In this document: piece by piece, positions 1 through 11,533 of the stretch
Numbering within the stretch: position 1 is the stretch's first letter
How the letters are laid out: every line of letters begins with the position of its first letter
From: Adiantum capillus-veneris
Lineage: Eukaryota > Streptophyta > Polypodiopsida > Polypodiales > Pteridaceae
Reading direction: 5' to 3'
NCBI GenBank assembly: GCA_014529385.2
Contig: CM043961.1
Coordinates: forward strand, 12,999,978-13,063,977
DNA: 64,000 bases
Notes under the pieces: generated by a model
What the model saw: only the letters and a program-made list of their open reading frames with translations
Told to the model about the DNA's origin: nothing
The model's database searches: none
Program-made: the position numbers and the translations under genes

Positions 1-1
1 A

Positions 2-2776
2 AAGTCACTTCTACATATGTGCAATAGTACCAAAATGCTCATTGCAAATGGTGTATCTCTATGGCAAGGCACCAATGACTTTACATGTAGAAAGCACAAC
101 GGTGCTAGCGTGATTGACTATATGTTGTTCTCGGAAGCCACTCTAGAATGCATACAAAGCTTTACACTTGGTGAATGGAATCCGGAATCGGATCATAGGA
201 TGTTATGTATTGACCTCAAGTGTGGTAAACGGCCCGAGCATGTAGCCTCCAATCATGATGTGAATCATTTGTACCTACGTCTAGACTTCAAACGAGCACT
301 TATATATGCTGATATGGTGGACCAAATGTTAAGCATGATAGAGCATCAAGAGAGCCCAACATTAGAATGCAAGTGGAAAGTTTTCAAAGAAGTAATTTTC
401 TCTTGTGCGAAGGAATGCTTTTCGGCGAAACACATGTCTTGCAAAAGGTCTAAGAAGGGTAGCACCAAGAAGAAATGGTTTGACATGGAATGTAGTCAAG
501 TCCGAAAACACTTGCTAAGATTGGATGCAATCAAAGACAAGGAAGTTTACTTGGAATGTTCACACACATACAAAGCACTTGTTCAAAAGAAGAGGATAAG
601 GTGGGAAGTCGAAAAACAACTTCTTTTAGCACAAGAGAAAGCACATGCATGTGGCAAGTTTTGGCAAAATCTAAAAGGCAAGCGCGTTGAGAGCTTTGGT
701 GACTTGACTCTTGAGGATATGTATATGCATTGTAAGAATCTCTATGAGCAACCCAATGTTGATAAGATGGAGTGTTGTAGCTCCCTTCCGTTTATGTCTC
801 CCTTCTTTACCATTGAAGATGTATGCCGCGCGCTTGAGAAACTTGCTACTCGTAAGGCAGGTGACCTTCAAGGTGTCAAGGCTGAAATGATTAAATGGAC
901 AAGCAAGAAAACACGATATTGGATATGCGATATGTTTAACCTTGCACTTCAGTATGGCATGCCTCATGATTGGAGTGCAAATTGGATCAAACCTTTGCAC
1001 AAAGGAGGAGATGTAAACAATGTGAACAACTATCGCACTATAATGGTTGGTTCTTTAATGGCAAAGTTATTTGGATGTATCATGGAGATGAAGATAAGTG
1101 AATGGGCTGAAAAGAATGGCAAACGTGCACTTGGCCAAGCAGGTTTTCGAAAGCATCATAGCACTATTGATCACCTTATCACTCTTCGAGTTCTTATGGA
1201 AGCGTCTCGATTGAAAGGAAAAAAGTTGTATTGTTGCTTTGTGGATTTCAAGAAAGCTTTTGACATGGTACCGCGAGGAAATCTTTGGAGACGTATGCAA
1301 AGCCTTCAAGTGCCGAGAGAATTTATGCATGCAGTCTTTCGCATCTACCAAAAAGTGATATGTCGATTACGTATGGGAGATGGAATTTCAGAATTTTTTG
1401 CAAGCACTATTGGTGTCAAACAAGGATGCCCATTTTCCCCAACCCTCTTTGGGCTACTCATTGATGAATTGGAATGCATGGTTCTTGACTTTATGCAGCA
1501 AGAAGGCATAGAAGAGGTTAAGATTGGAAATGCGGTGATCATGCTTTTGCTTTATGCCGATGATGTAGTGCTCTTGGCACATACCTTAGAAGATGCACAA
1601 AAGCTTATGAGTGTCTTGGAACGCTTTTGCCTACATAGCGGGCTGATCGTGAATGGATCCAAAACCAAGGTTATGCTTGTAAAGACCCTCAATGATGAAA
1701 ATCCATGCATTGTATATAACAATGGGAAACTTGAAGTGGTAGATCACTTCAAGTGCCTTGGCCTTGAGGTTCCATCCAATCATAAATGGAAGGATTGTGC
1801 AATGCGTCGCTTGGAAGCCGGAAAGAGGGCCTATTATGCATTTGAGAACATGTGCAATGCAGGAGAGATCAAGTGTTGGGCTCTCAAAAAGTACCTCTTT
1901 GACACATTGGTGACACCGGTGCTTCTTTATGGAGTGGAGGTGTGGGGTGGAAGCATCGGGAAGTCTACTTGGAAAGAGTTTGAGAATGTCCAATAGCGTT
2001 TTCTCACCAACTTTCTCCAAGTCAAGACACAAACACCCTACATGCTCTTACTTCTTGAGTCCGGATTGCTTCCCATTGAGGTCTTGGGCATGCAAAGGGT
2101 TGTGGAGTACATGCGTAAGACACAACGTAGCCCTTTGCATCGACTTCCTAGAATTGCATATGAAGCAAGTCAAATGGTTCAAAAGACATGCAAGAGCAAA
2201 ATACTAAGTTTGGGGTGGATGCTTGATATCAAGAAATGGTTTGGAAGATGGGATGCATGTCACTTGGTCAAGGATGCGTCGATCGACTCCCAAGTTAATG
2301 AGGCCTTCTTACAACGCCAATGTATCACGGCTTGGGAGAAATCCGGAGATTCTCGCTTTAGCCATTACACCACACACGTTGCCCCAAACTACAAATCTCT
2401 CTTCTTCTCGGAACGAGGTAACCGAACCCATTCCTACATCCTTGAGCCCATCCCGTTGAGTGCGATCCGCACCATTGCCTCCATTCGGCTTAGCTCCCAT
2501 TCTCTACGCTGCGAGACAGGACGTTGGGGCACTGGCGAGGAGTGTCATCGACTTTGCACCTTATGCCCTCGTCAAGTGCGAGAGAGTGAGTACCACACAC
2601 TACTTGAGTGCTCAGCTTTTGACCACATTAGGTCCTCTTTTCCCCATATATTCAGCCATGATCTCTCCCTACATACCTTCCTCTCCCAACCACGATGTGG
2701 ACTCTCTATTGCGACGCTCATTTCAGCCATTTTTGAGCATCGAGAGTCACTTATGAACTCCACTCACACCACGTGA
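2..2776 (+). pseudogene. LINE ORF2 (endonuclease C-terminus, reverse transcriptase, CCHC tail), 5'-truncated by window edge
   Basis: Non-LTR retrotransposon ORF2, the protein that nicks target DNA and reverse-transcribes the element RNA at the nick. The frame is open from the left edge, so the 5' part lies outside the window; the first in-window ATG is at 17. The start holds the end of an APE-type endonuclease (SDHRMLCIDL). The RT follows: GFRKHHSTIDHL, FVDFKKAFDMV, GVKQGCPFSPTLF and the catalytic YADD at about residues 513-516 counted from 17. A TAG at 1994-1996 interrupts the frame, but the same frame stays open from 1997 to 2776. That tail ends in a zinc-binding pattern (CTLC...HTLLEC) typical of plant LINE C-termini. 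With one stop in 2.7 kb, this is a fairly young dead copy. The 3' end runs into TATC and then TC/AC microsatellite sequence. Confidence 0.9.
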
Positions 2777-2828
2777 CATGTTCATTTGGTCCCATAGGTC
2801 ATATTTGACCTCCCAGGACGATAATAGA

Positions 2829-2836
2829 ACTATCTA

Positions 2837-2892
<56 letters not shown>

Positions 2893-2956
2893 ACTCTCAC
2901 ACACACACATAGATCAATGTCCCTTTTTGGATTGTTCCTATGTTGTTTAAAATTAT

Positions 2957-3048
<92 letters not shown>
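2829..3048. repeat. Compound (TC)n(AC)n microsatellites after the LINE
   Basis: Two blocks, 2829-2909 and about 2958-3048, each a TC run followed directly by an AC run. The first begins with TATC units immediately behind the LINE 3' end and may be the LINE tail. Apparent Ser-Leu or Arg-Glu ORFs here are artefacts of the dinucleotides. DNA at 3049-3366 shows no gene. Confidence 0.95.
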
Positions 3049-3049
<1 letters not shown>

Positions 3050-3369
3050 CCTTGGGATAGATGTACAACATCTACAACTTCTCCAAGTATGTGAAGCTAA
3101 TGTAGTTGGCGGAAATGGCTCCTAGAAGCCAAAACAACATTGCTAGCCATAGAAGAAGCCCAAATGCATCCAATGCTAAGATGCTCTGCATCCTTGCGTC
3201 CCAATTAAGTTCTTTTTGTATTTACCATTGCAAGAAAAAGACCCATTTTAACTTTCTGCTTCAATTACTACATCACCATCATAATGTGCAGATAGATATC
3301 TCTCAATACATCAGCCCCCACATTGCTCTAATGTACAAGAAAGTGTCATCGCTCCTGATAGAAGGCGGG

Positions 3370-3372
<3 letters not shown>

Positions 3373-3418
<46 letters not shown>
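3373..3418. repeat. 46-bp poly-G tract
   Basis: An uninterrupted G run, preceded by a short G-rich stretch from 3367. It is likely unstable in replication and sequencing, so its exact length should not be trusted. It can form G-quadruplex structures. Confidence 0.9.
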
Positions 3419-3419
<1 letters not shown>

Positions 3420-3471
3420 GAGCATGGAGAAGAATGCGTCTCTTAAATTTGGACAATGAAATGGGCTCCTA

Positions 3472-3573
<102 letters not shown>

Positions 3574-3847
3574 TGTCCAAGTTGTGGCTACAACATCTCC
3601 CACCTACGCCATTAGCTCTTTACTCTCTTGATACTATTCCAAACTCTTAGTGGCTCAAGCAAACCCATGCGCACCTATTGCCTTGAGCACCCATCTTCTA
3701 CTACCAAGAACTCCCCACCAATGGCTAGTGCTTGTCCCCTATTCACCTCTACATGATCATTAGTAGCTATCTAGATAAAGGTCTTGGTCTTGGTCCCGAT
3801 CACCCACCTCACTCTTTCTCTTTCTCTGTCTACTTGCTAGTGGCTGA

Positions 3848-4118
<271 letters not shown>

Positions 4119-4257
4119 TGTTGGGATTAAAGCCCAAGTGGCCTCTTATGCGGATATGGCCGGCCGCCCGCCTAACTCACTTACCTCTGTACTGTGTAAG
4201 CTCACTGTGTGTGTGTGTGTGTGAGAGAGTCGACCCACGCTCCGCTCCGTGACTTCA
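4119..4257 (+). repeat. 5' LTR of copia element, 139 bp, internally deleted
   Basis: Identical to the 3' LTR over the first 70 bp, then jumps from ACCTCT directly to GTACTG. This omits the segment equivalent to 9417-9499 (83 bp; a CT pair is shared at both edges). It has (TG)9 where the 3' LTR has (TG)7, and CCGTGA for CCGCGA near the end. The missing part contains TTGTATATAC, the best TATA-box candidate. Confidence 0.93.
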
Positions 4258-4259
4258 AT

Positions 4260-4272
4260 TGGTATCAGAGCC
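4260..4272 (+). other. Primer binding site, initiator Met tRNA type
   Basis: TGGTATCAGAGCC lies two bases inside the 5' LTR. It matches the standard plant copia PBS complementary to the 3' end of initiator methionine tRNA, which primes minus-strand synthesis. Confidence 0.95.
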
Positions 4273-5296
4273 TTGGTTCAGTGCGGATTTGCGCAATCGC
4301 GCGCGCGCACTTTTCCGGCAGATTCTGGATCCGGAGTTCGAAAATTCACACTCGGCGTTCCGGGAGCGTTTCCAGTAGGTGACCTGGAGTTTTACCCCCC
4401 TTTCGAAGCCGTTTATGCCCTCAGAATTTCGTTCTGAGCACTACAGCAAAAGATAGATTTCAGCCGCAAAGAAATCCATCTTGTGTAGATTGGCAAGCAG
4501 GAGGTGGTCGACATCAATATCGACATCGACATACATCACTTATTCGTCTTCAGAGCATCATCTATAGACCAGGTACACATATATATCATCAGATATATAT
4601 ATTGCAGTCTGCATTGCTACTTCTTGTGCTTGCCAGGTTCCAGGGGAGGTGTGGCCATACGACGGCTTGACACCACTGGCATGTATTGCAGATTGATGTA
4701 TTGTGATTGTGGGTCTGCTAGTTGTGAGTCACGCTAGCACACAGACCGCCGCAGCGGTCATAGGACAGTGATTGGTCTGATATAGGATGTATGCTAGTTC
4801 TGGGCAGTTTGCTGAGCCATCTGAGAGGGTCGTGTGTGAGGTTTTTTGAAGCCAAGCACTGGGGGCTGGGTTACCCAGTGTGAGGTGGATTAGGTTGCTG
4901 GAGTTCCCCTCTACACGCATCCTCTTCGGCGACTTTTATCCCTTAGGATGTATGACTTTGTGTAGACACTGGATTGCATCTTATGCGTCAGGCCGTTGAG
5001 GCATTGTTCAGGGTTCAGTCTTGAGACAGATACAGGTTCTGTCATCGCCCAGAGAGGAGACAGTGTATGCTTACAGGATTTGTCACTGGTCAGCTATTTA
5101 TGATTGTTTTTTGAGCTATCTTTTGGTTCCCAGAGCTCAGTTTACAGGGGAGACTCTGTCAAAAATTTTCAAAATACTGACAGTTCCTGAGGAGAGGTGT
5201 TCAGCTTGTTGATTACAGCTTGTTTACTGTGTACAGAGGCCAGTTTACAGGGGAAACTCTGCCGGATTTTTCTCAGGAGTAAACAGTTTGGCAGAT
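4273..5296 (+). other. Untranslated leader of the copia element
   Basis: About 1 kb between the PBS and the polyprotein ATG. It contains only short frames with no recognisable product. A repeated phrase, GTTTACAGGGGA(G/A)ACTCTG, occurs near 5140-5160 and again near 5243-5262. The leader would carry packaging and dimerisation signals, but none can be pinpointed. Confidence 0.75.
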
Positions 5297-8200
5297 ATGG
5301 CATCTTCTCAAAGTGAGACTCTTTACAACATAAAGAAGCTGGATGGCACAAACTTTCCATTCTGGAAGAAGCAGATTTGGCAGGTTTTGGTGCAGAAAAA
5401 ACAAGTGAAGCCACTGAAGCTCAAAGGGGAGAGACCAAAATTTATGGCTGAAGATGAGTGGGAAGAGCTTGACGAGTTAGCTTGTTCCACAATCATGCTG
5501 ACACTGGCAGAAAATGTTTACTTCAACGTAGCAGAAGAGACTACAGCGTATGGCGTATGGCAAAAGCTATGTGATATGTACGAGAAACAAAGTGCTGCTT
5601 CTCAGATTTACTGGCTCAAGAAAGTGGTGGATTTGAAGATGAAGGAAGGGACAGCCATGTCAAATCATCTGAATGAATTTCACTCAATTTTCAGCCAGTT
5701 AACAGCACAGGAGATAGTCTTTCCAGATTCAGTGAAGGCTATGTTTCTCTTAATCACTTTGCCAGACAGTTGGGATACTTTTTGTACAGCGTTAAGTAAT
5801 TCTGTCGCGCCAGAAGGTCTTACAAGTGCCAATGTAGAAGGCAGCTTGCTCACAGAGGAAGTGAACAGGAAGAACATTGACAAAGGCAAAGGCAATAGTG
5901 CTTTGGTCGTTCGAGGGAGACAACAGTTTAAAGAGAAGAAGGGTAAGAAGGCACAAAACCGAAGTAAGTCTCGTGATTCGAAGTCAAAGGATGACATAGA
6001 ATGCTACCATTGTGGCAAGAAGGGTCACATGAAGCGAGACTGTACGAAGTGGAAACAAGAAAAAGGAAAAACAAAGAGTTCTGAGCAAGATGAAAAGAAG
6101 AGTTCAGTGAAGATTGAAGAGGTGAATGTCACAGGATCTGGTTCAGACAGTGATTCTGGTATAGCAGCTGGTGACATCTTCCTTACAAGCAATCTTGATT
6201 CTGTTTTCTTGACTGCAGAGGATGGACATGCTATGAGTGATTGGATTATCGACTCAGGGGCATCTTTACATGTTTCTCCGCACAAAGAGTGGTTTACATC
6301 ATATGTGGCTACTAAAGATTATGTCAGACATGGCAATGAGCAGGTTTGTGACATACTTGGAGTGGGAGATGTGCAGTTGAAGTTTCAGAATGGCTCTTCT
6401 TTATGGCTTAAGAATGTCAGACATGTTCCAGCAATCCGAAAGAGCTTGATTAGTACAGGGAAGTTGGATGATGCGGGTTACGTGACAGTTTTTGGGAACA
6501 GCGCTTGGAAGATCTCCAAAGGTTCGATGACTGTAGCACATGGCAGCAAGTCAGGAACTCTGTACACTTTACATGTTTCAGAGGTTAAAAACCATGTAAT
6601 TAATGTGATTGAGCAGCCAAGTGTGTCACTGTGGCATCGTAGGTTGGGACATATGTCAAAAAGAGGAATGGAAATACTTTCTAATTATGGTTATTTGCCT
6701 GGCTTTTCATTTCAAGATTTTGAGTTTTGTGAGCATTGTGTTTATGGTAAGCAAACACAGGAACCACACAGATCAAAGAGGAATCGTAGGGACAAACGGT
6801 TAGCTCTTGTACACAGTGATCTATGCAGACCAATGCCTAGTTTGTCACTAGGGGGAGCATCGTACTTTTGTACATTCATAGATGACTATTCTCGCAAAGT
6901 ATGGGTTTACTTCTTGAAGCACAAGGATGAGGTGCTCAAGGTCTTTAAGACATTCTTGCAGTTGGTGGAGAATCAGAGTGGTCAGAAGCTGAAGTGCTTG
7001 AGAACTGACAATGGTGGAGAGTACGTTTCCAAAGCTTTTCAAGACTTTTGTGAAACAAAAGGGATTAAGCGGGAACTTACTGCACCATATAATCCTTCAC
7101 AAAATGGGGTTGCAGAACGTATGAATAGGACCATACAAGAGAAGGTCAGAAACATGTTGTCAAATGCTGAGTTGCCTGATGGATTTTGGGCGGAAGCAGT
7201 GGCTACAGCAGTCCATTTGATCAACAGGTCTCCTAGTAGGGTTCTGGATAAGAGTGCAGTGGCCGAGATGCTATGGACAGGCAAGGCACATTCGTATAAG
7301 CATCTCAGAGTCTTTGGTTGTGAAGCTTATAGCCATATTCCTAAGGAGTTCAGAAATAAGATAGAACCAAAGAGCAAGAAGTGTATATTTCTTGGCTACG
7401 GAGAATCGGGCGAGATGGGTTACCGGCTTTGGGATCCTGAGTCCAGAAAGCTTATTCGTAGCAATGATGTGCATTTCAATGAAGCCAAGTTTCACGCTAA
7501 GCCAGAGAAGACAGAGGAGATCAGAAGAGTTGTCTTCAGGGAAGATGGACCTAGTGCTAGCACATCAAGACAGCATGGTCAGGCTCAGGAACAGCCTATA
7601 GTGGCTAGAGAGGCAGAATCAGTTGTGGTGAGACGTTATGAGCGTGTCTCCAAACCACCTGATCGTTATGTGCCATCTCTAAATTATGTCATGCTCACAG
7701 ATTGCGGAGAACCATCTTGTTACAAAGAAGCATTACAAATGGTTGACTCGAAAAAATGGCAGTTGGCCATGCAGTCAGAGATGACAGCTCTGCATAAAAA
7801 CCAGACATGGAAGTTGGTTAAATTACCACATGGCAAAAAGGCTCTACCTTGTAAATGGGTTTACAGGTATAAGATCACCGCTCATGATAGTCAGCCAAAG
7901 TACAAAGCAAGGCTTGTTGCCAAGGGCTTTAAGCAAGAACAAGGCATTGACTTTGATGAAGTCTTCTCTCCAGTGGTCAAGATGACTACATTGAGATGCT
8001 TTCTTGCATTGGTTGCTATATTGGATTTGGTGTTGCACCAAATGGATGTCAAGACAGCGTTCTTGCATGGTGATTTAGATGTGGAAATTTACATGCAGCA
8101 GCCAGAAGGGTTTGTTGAGAAAGGCATGGAACATTTGGTATGCCAGTTGTTAAAGAGTCTTTATGGCTTAAAACAATCACCGAGGGCATGGTACCATAAG

Positions 8201-9262
8201 TTCCACCAGTTTATGCTTTCTCAAGGCTACAAACGTAGTGAGTTCGATCACTGTCTATATACAAAGAAGGCTAAGGATGGCAGTTGGATGATCCTTATTT
8301 TGTATGTGGATGACATGTTGATTGCTGGCAAACACTTGGAAGAAATTTCAGCTTTGAAGTCAAAGATGGCAAAATCGTTTGACATGAAAGACATGGGTGA
8401 GGCAATTCATATACTTGGTATGCGCATTGAGAGAGACAGATCAAAGAAGTTGATTTGGTTATCTCAAACAGAGTATATTGACAAGGTTTTGCAACGTTTC
8501 AATATGGAGAAGGGAAAGGCATTGAGTGTTCCATTGCCACCATATGTGAAACTTAGCAAACAAGATTGTCCTGTGTCTGAGGAAGAAAAGGCTGAAATGG
8601 ATAAGATTCCATATGCGTTTGCAGTGGGTAGTTTGATGTATGCAATGATTGCTACACGTCCGGATATTGCATTTGCAGTGGGAGTGGTTAGCATATATAT
8701 GTCAAATCCCGGCAAGAAACATTGGGAGGCAGTGAAAGGTATCATGAGATACTTAAAACATACAAAGAGTATGTGCATATGCTATGGTAGTCAGGATTTG
8801 AGTGTCAGAGGATACACTGACTCAGATTATGCAGGAGACTTGGATAAGAGGAGATCTACATCAGGCTATGTCTTTACATTGGCTGGAGGTGCCATATCAT
8901 GGCGATCTCGATTACAAGATTGTGTTACGCAGTCTACTACAGAAGCTGAGTATGTTGCAGCAAATGAGGCATGCAAAGAAGCTATTTGGCTTGGTAGATT
9001 GGTTGCAGACTTGGGAATCAATGCAGATATGCCAGAGTTATATTGTGATAGTCAAAGTGCTATACAATTGGCAAAGAATCCAGTGTTCCATTCGAAGACT
9101 AAGCATATTGATGTGAAGTATCACTTCATTAGGGAAGTACTTGAAGACAAGCAGATACAACTGCTGAAGATCCACACCAAGGACAATCCTGCTGATCTAC
9201 TCACAAAGGGACTTCCAGGAGAGGGCTTTGTGCATTGTCGTGAGTTATTGGGCATTGGATAG
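5297..9262 (+). CDS. Copia gag-pol polyprotein (gag, protease, integrase, RT, RNase H), 1321 aa, intact
   Basis: One uninterrupted frame from the ATG at 5297 (the frame is open slightly upstream, but 5297 is the first ATG). Domains in order: a UBN2-type gag with YNIKKLDGTNFPFWKKQI near the start; a CCHC knuckle C236-C239-H244-C249; aspartic protease DSGAS with catalytic D319; GAG-pre-integrase HRRLGHMSKRG...CEHCVYG; integrase with the D,D(35)E triad D508, D571 and E607; copia RT with KARLVAKGFKQ, MDVKTAFLHGDL and YVDD at 1003-1006; and RNase H with TDSDYAGD (D1175), STTEAEYVA and YCDSQSAI (D1251). All key residues are present and the length is normal for Tnt1-like elements. Cleavage into separate enzymes is by the internal protease. 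This is the only apparently functional transposon gene here. Confidence 0.97.
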   Translation: MASSQSETLYNIKKLDGTNFPFWKKQIWQVLVQKKQVKPLKLKGERPKFMAEDEWEELDELACSTIMLTLAENVYFNVAEETTAYGVWQKLCDMYEKQSAASQIYWLKKVVDLKMKEGTAMSNHLNEFHSIFSQLTAQEIVFPDSVKAMFLLITLPDSWDTFCTALSNSVAPEGLTSANVEGSLLTEEVNRKNIDKGKGNSALVVRGRQQFKEKKGKKAQNRSKSRDSKSKDDIECYHCGKKGHMKRDCTKWKQEKGKTKSSEQDEKKSSVKIEEVNVTGSGSDSDSGIAAGDIFLTSNLDSVFLTAEDGHAMSDWIIDSGASLHVSPHKEWFTSYVATKDYVRHGNEQVCDILGVGDVQLKFQNGSSLWLKNVRHVPAIRKSLISTGKLDDAGYVTVFGNSAWKISKGSMTVAHGSKSGTLYTLHVSEVKNHVINVIEQPSVSLWHRRLGHMSKRGMEILSNYGYLPGFSFQDFEFCEHCVYGKQTQEPHRSKRNRRDKRLALVHSDLCRPMPSLSLGGASYFCTFIDDYSRKVWVYFLKHKDEVLKVFKTFLQLVENQSGQKLKCLRTDNGGEYVSKAFQDFCETKGIKRELTAPYNPSQNGVAERMNRTIQEKVRNMLSNAELPDGFWAEAVATAVHLINRSPSRVLDKSAVAEMLWTGKAHSYKHLRVFGCEAYSHIPKEFRNKIEPKSKKCIFLGYGESGEMGYRLWDPESRKLIRSNDVHFNEAKFHAKPEKTEEIRRVVFREDGPSASTSRQHGQAQEQPIVAREAESVVVRRYERVSKPPDRYVPSLNYVMLTDCGEPSCYKEALQMVDSKKWQLAMQSEMTALHKNQTWKLVKLPHGKKALPCKWVYRYKITAHDSQPKYKARLVAKGFKQEQGIDFDEVFSPVVKMTTLRCFLALVAILDLVLHQMDVKTAFLHGDLDVEIYMQQPEGFVEKGMEHLVCQLLKSLYGLKQSPRAWYHKFHQFMLSQGYKRSEFDHCLYTKKAKDGSWMILILYVDDMLIAGKHLEEISALKSKMAKSFDMKDMGEAIHILGMRIERDRSKKLIWLSQTEYIDKVLQRFNMEKGKALSVPLPPYVKLSKQDCPVSEEEKAEMDKIPYAFAVGSLMYAMIATRPDIAFAVGVVSIYMSNPGKKHWEAVKGIMRYLKHTKSMCICYGSQDLSVRGYTDSDYAGDLDKRRSTSGYVFTLAGGAISWRSRLQDCVTQSTTEAEYVAANEACKEAIWLGRLVADLGINADMPELYCDSQSAIQLAKNPVFHSKTKHIDVKYHFIREVLEDKQIQLLKIHTKDNPADLLTKGLPGEGFVHCRELLGIG

Positions 9263-9333
9263 ATGGCAGCCATGTAAATCTTTGTACATTTATGTTCATA
9301 GATTTACAGTTACTTAAAGTGCCACATTGGACT

Positions 9334-9346
9334 TTAAGTGGGAGGT
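9334..9346 (+). other. Polypurine tract of the copia element
   Basis: TTAAGTGGGAGGT ends directly at the first base of the 3' LTR, where the purine-rich RNA primes plus-strand DNA synthesis. Confidence 0.8.
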
Positions 9347-9564
9347 TGTTGGGATTAAAGCCCAAGTGGCCTCTTATGCGGATATGGCCGGCCGCCCGCC
9401 TAACTCACTTACCTCTAACTCTTTGTATATACTAACTTATACTTTGTGAATACTAAGGAATTGGGAGATAACCCTTCTAACAGTTCTCTGCGTACTACTG
9501 TACTGTGTAAGCTCACTGTGTGTGTGTGTGAGAGAGTCGACCCACGCTCCGCTCCGCGACTTCA
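9347..9564 (+). repeat. 3' LTR of copia element, 218 bp, full length
   Basis: Starts TGTTGGG and ends CTTCA. It carries a TATA-like TTGTATATAC at about 9423-9432 and a (TG)7 stretch. It is followed by the TSD copy ATTTT and then the rest of the interrupted host unit (GACTACTACAGTTTGC...). Confidence 0.93.
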
Positions 9565-9622
9565 ATTTTGACTACTACAGTTTGCACATTGTCAGAAAAA
9601 GGTGATTTGCACAGTCTACGTG

Positions 9623-9629
9623 GTCTCTC

Positions 9630-9680
<51 letters not shown>
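9623..9680. repeat. (TC)n(AC)n microsatellite, continuation of the interrupted unit
   Basis: Follows the same ...GCACAGTCTAC.TGGTCTCTC text seen upstream of the copia element at 3970-3995, with a 6-bp GAAAAA insertion relative to the other copy. Confidence 0.9.
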
Positions 9681-9993
9681 GCCTGAACAACAGGTTGTCG
9701 GGTGTACAATTTTGGATGTTGTAGGTCATTGAAAAAGGATGGAGTTGCATAGAATTTGAACTAATTCACTCAATGTTAAAAGGGTCTTTAATGTGTCTAT
9801 GGTAAGGAGGACGACCCAACAGGGACTCAACAACTCAATTTCATCATTGATTCCAATAGGCCATGCAAAATCAACCAGAAAACAACGTGTGGAGGCCCTC
9901 TCCTTCCTGTAATTTTTTAAACTCCATTATAAAGAGTATAGATAATGGACTATTGAATGATAGCAAAAATCTATTGTGTACCCCAGTGCTCAA

Positions 9994-10966
9994 GAGAAAC
10001 CTAGGTTTACTATAATCCCATCTACAAAATTTTTCAACTATACCTAATGCACCATGGAGTCCCTTGCCACGTGACATAAGAAAAGGGCTTGGAAAGGGGG
10101 GGGGGGGGGGGGAGGAGGGGAGACCAAGTCAAAGAAAGAAAGAGAGTGGATTGGGTGCCAAGAAAAGGGTCTCTCTCTCTCTCTCTCTCTCTCTCCCATA
10201 GGAAGGGACACATGTTCGTAAGATTTAATTTGAATGTTAGGACACCCACAATAGTTGGAGGAAAAAGCTTAGGTTTAGTATAATCCCATCTAAAATTTTT
10301 GAGATTTATCTCTAATTGTTGCAAATGGCTTTTATCAAGAAGGAGGAAGCGGCTTGCCGAGAAGAAGAAGCTCTTGATAGAAATATAGTGTACTTGCGAA
10401 AATGTTTGGGTATGTTTTGGGTCACTGTGTAGATATGTTGTATTGGTTGGAGACCCCTATGCAAAGGATATGCCAAGGTCTACATGTATTCTTTTTTAGT
10501 TAATTCAAATCAAGCTCTTAAGAGCATTTTTAAAAAAAAAGAGAGAAACTACAAAGTGTAGATAAGTTTGGCGCAAAAACCTTCAAATATATTAAATTTT
10601 CCTCTAAAATGTTAGAAAAAAGGTATTGTATAGCCAAATGCTTAGAAAATCCTCAATTTAGTGTAATTCCACCTGCAATTTTTGAAATTTATCTCTAAAT
10701 TATAGATTTGAAGCTGAGGAAACCTACAAAGTATAGAGAAATTTGAGTGTAAAAGCCTTCAAATATCATCAAATTGCCCCTAAAATTTTTGATATGAAAG
10801 TTTTCAAAGTTTTTAGGAGAAAACACTATGCGTCAACTCGATTTAGTGTAATCCCCCTTACAAAATTTTGAGATTTGCCTCAAAAACTCTAATTTGCCTT
10901 CAAAAGCTCGAGAAAACCTAGATTTAGTGCAATCCCACTTACAAATTTTGAGATTCACCTTTGAAT
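9994..10966 (+). repeat. Degenerate ~55-bp repeat, five irregularly spaced copies
   Basis: Copies at about 9994-10046, 10266-10318, 10646-10702, 10837-10886 and 10911-10966 share CCTAG.TTTAGTGTAATCCCA, then CTTACAAATTTTGAGATTT and a trailing CTCTAA. Spacing varies from 80 to 390 bp. The intervening DNA also repeats phrases such as AGAAA.C.TACAAAG. No coding potential is seen in 9681-11260. A G run lies at 10096-10112 and a TC run at about 10170-10196. Confidence 0.7.
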
Positions 10967-11265
10967 TCCAAGTCAATCCAAAGGCAAGAGAACTAACAAA
11001 GCTCAAAGAAATCTAGCGTAAAAGCTTCAAAAAATAGCCGAGAATTGTTAGAGTTCCCTCCTGTCATCTACCTTGGACCTGCTCCTACCTTGGGCTTGCA
11101 CATCTTCTGCCTTGAATTTGTCGGATTGAACTTTTCAAATTGCGTCAACTCTCAATTTCGTAGATGTCAATGTCGATTTTTTACTTTTGATTCTTGATTG
11201 TGGATTTTGTCTATTGTTGCTTTGTCGATTTGTTCATTGTAAAACCAATGCTTACTCTCCTTCCC

Positions 11266-11293
11266 CCCTCTCTCTCTAGTGCCGGTGTGAGAG

Positions 11294-11362
<69 letters not shown>

Positions 11363-11438
11363 ACACACACACACTCACTCACACAGGCTATAGTGAATGG
11401 TGCTCTCTCTCTCTCTCTCACTCGCTCACTTACACATG

Positions 11439-11533
<95 letters not shown>

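Larger units (their letters stand above)
4119..9564 (+). mobile_element. Complete Ty1/copia LTR retrotransposon
   Basis: A complete element, with LTRs at 4119-4257 and 9347-9564, an initiator-Met-type PBS just inside the 5' LTR, one intact polyprotein ORF, and a purine tract before the 3' LTR. Both LTRs start TGTTGGG and end CTTCA. The 5-bp TSD ATTTT is present at 4114-4118 and 9565-9569. Apart from an 83-bp deletion and a GT-repeat length change in the 5' LTR, I see only one substitution between the LTRs, so the insertion is recent. The open polyprotein frame agrees. Loss of 83 bp, including the only TATA-like stretch in the LTR, from the 5' copy probably impairs its own promoter. Confidence 0.95.
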
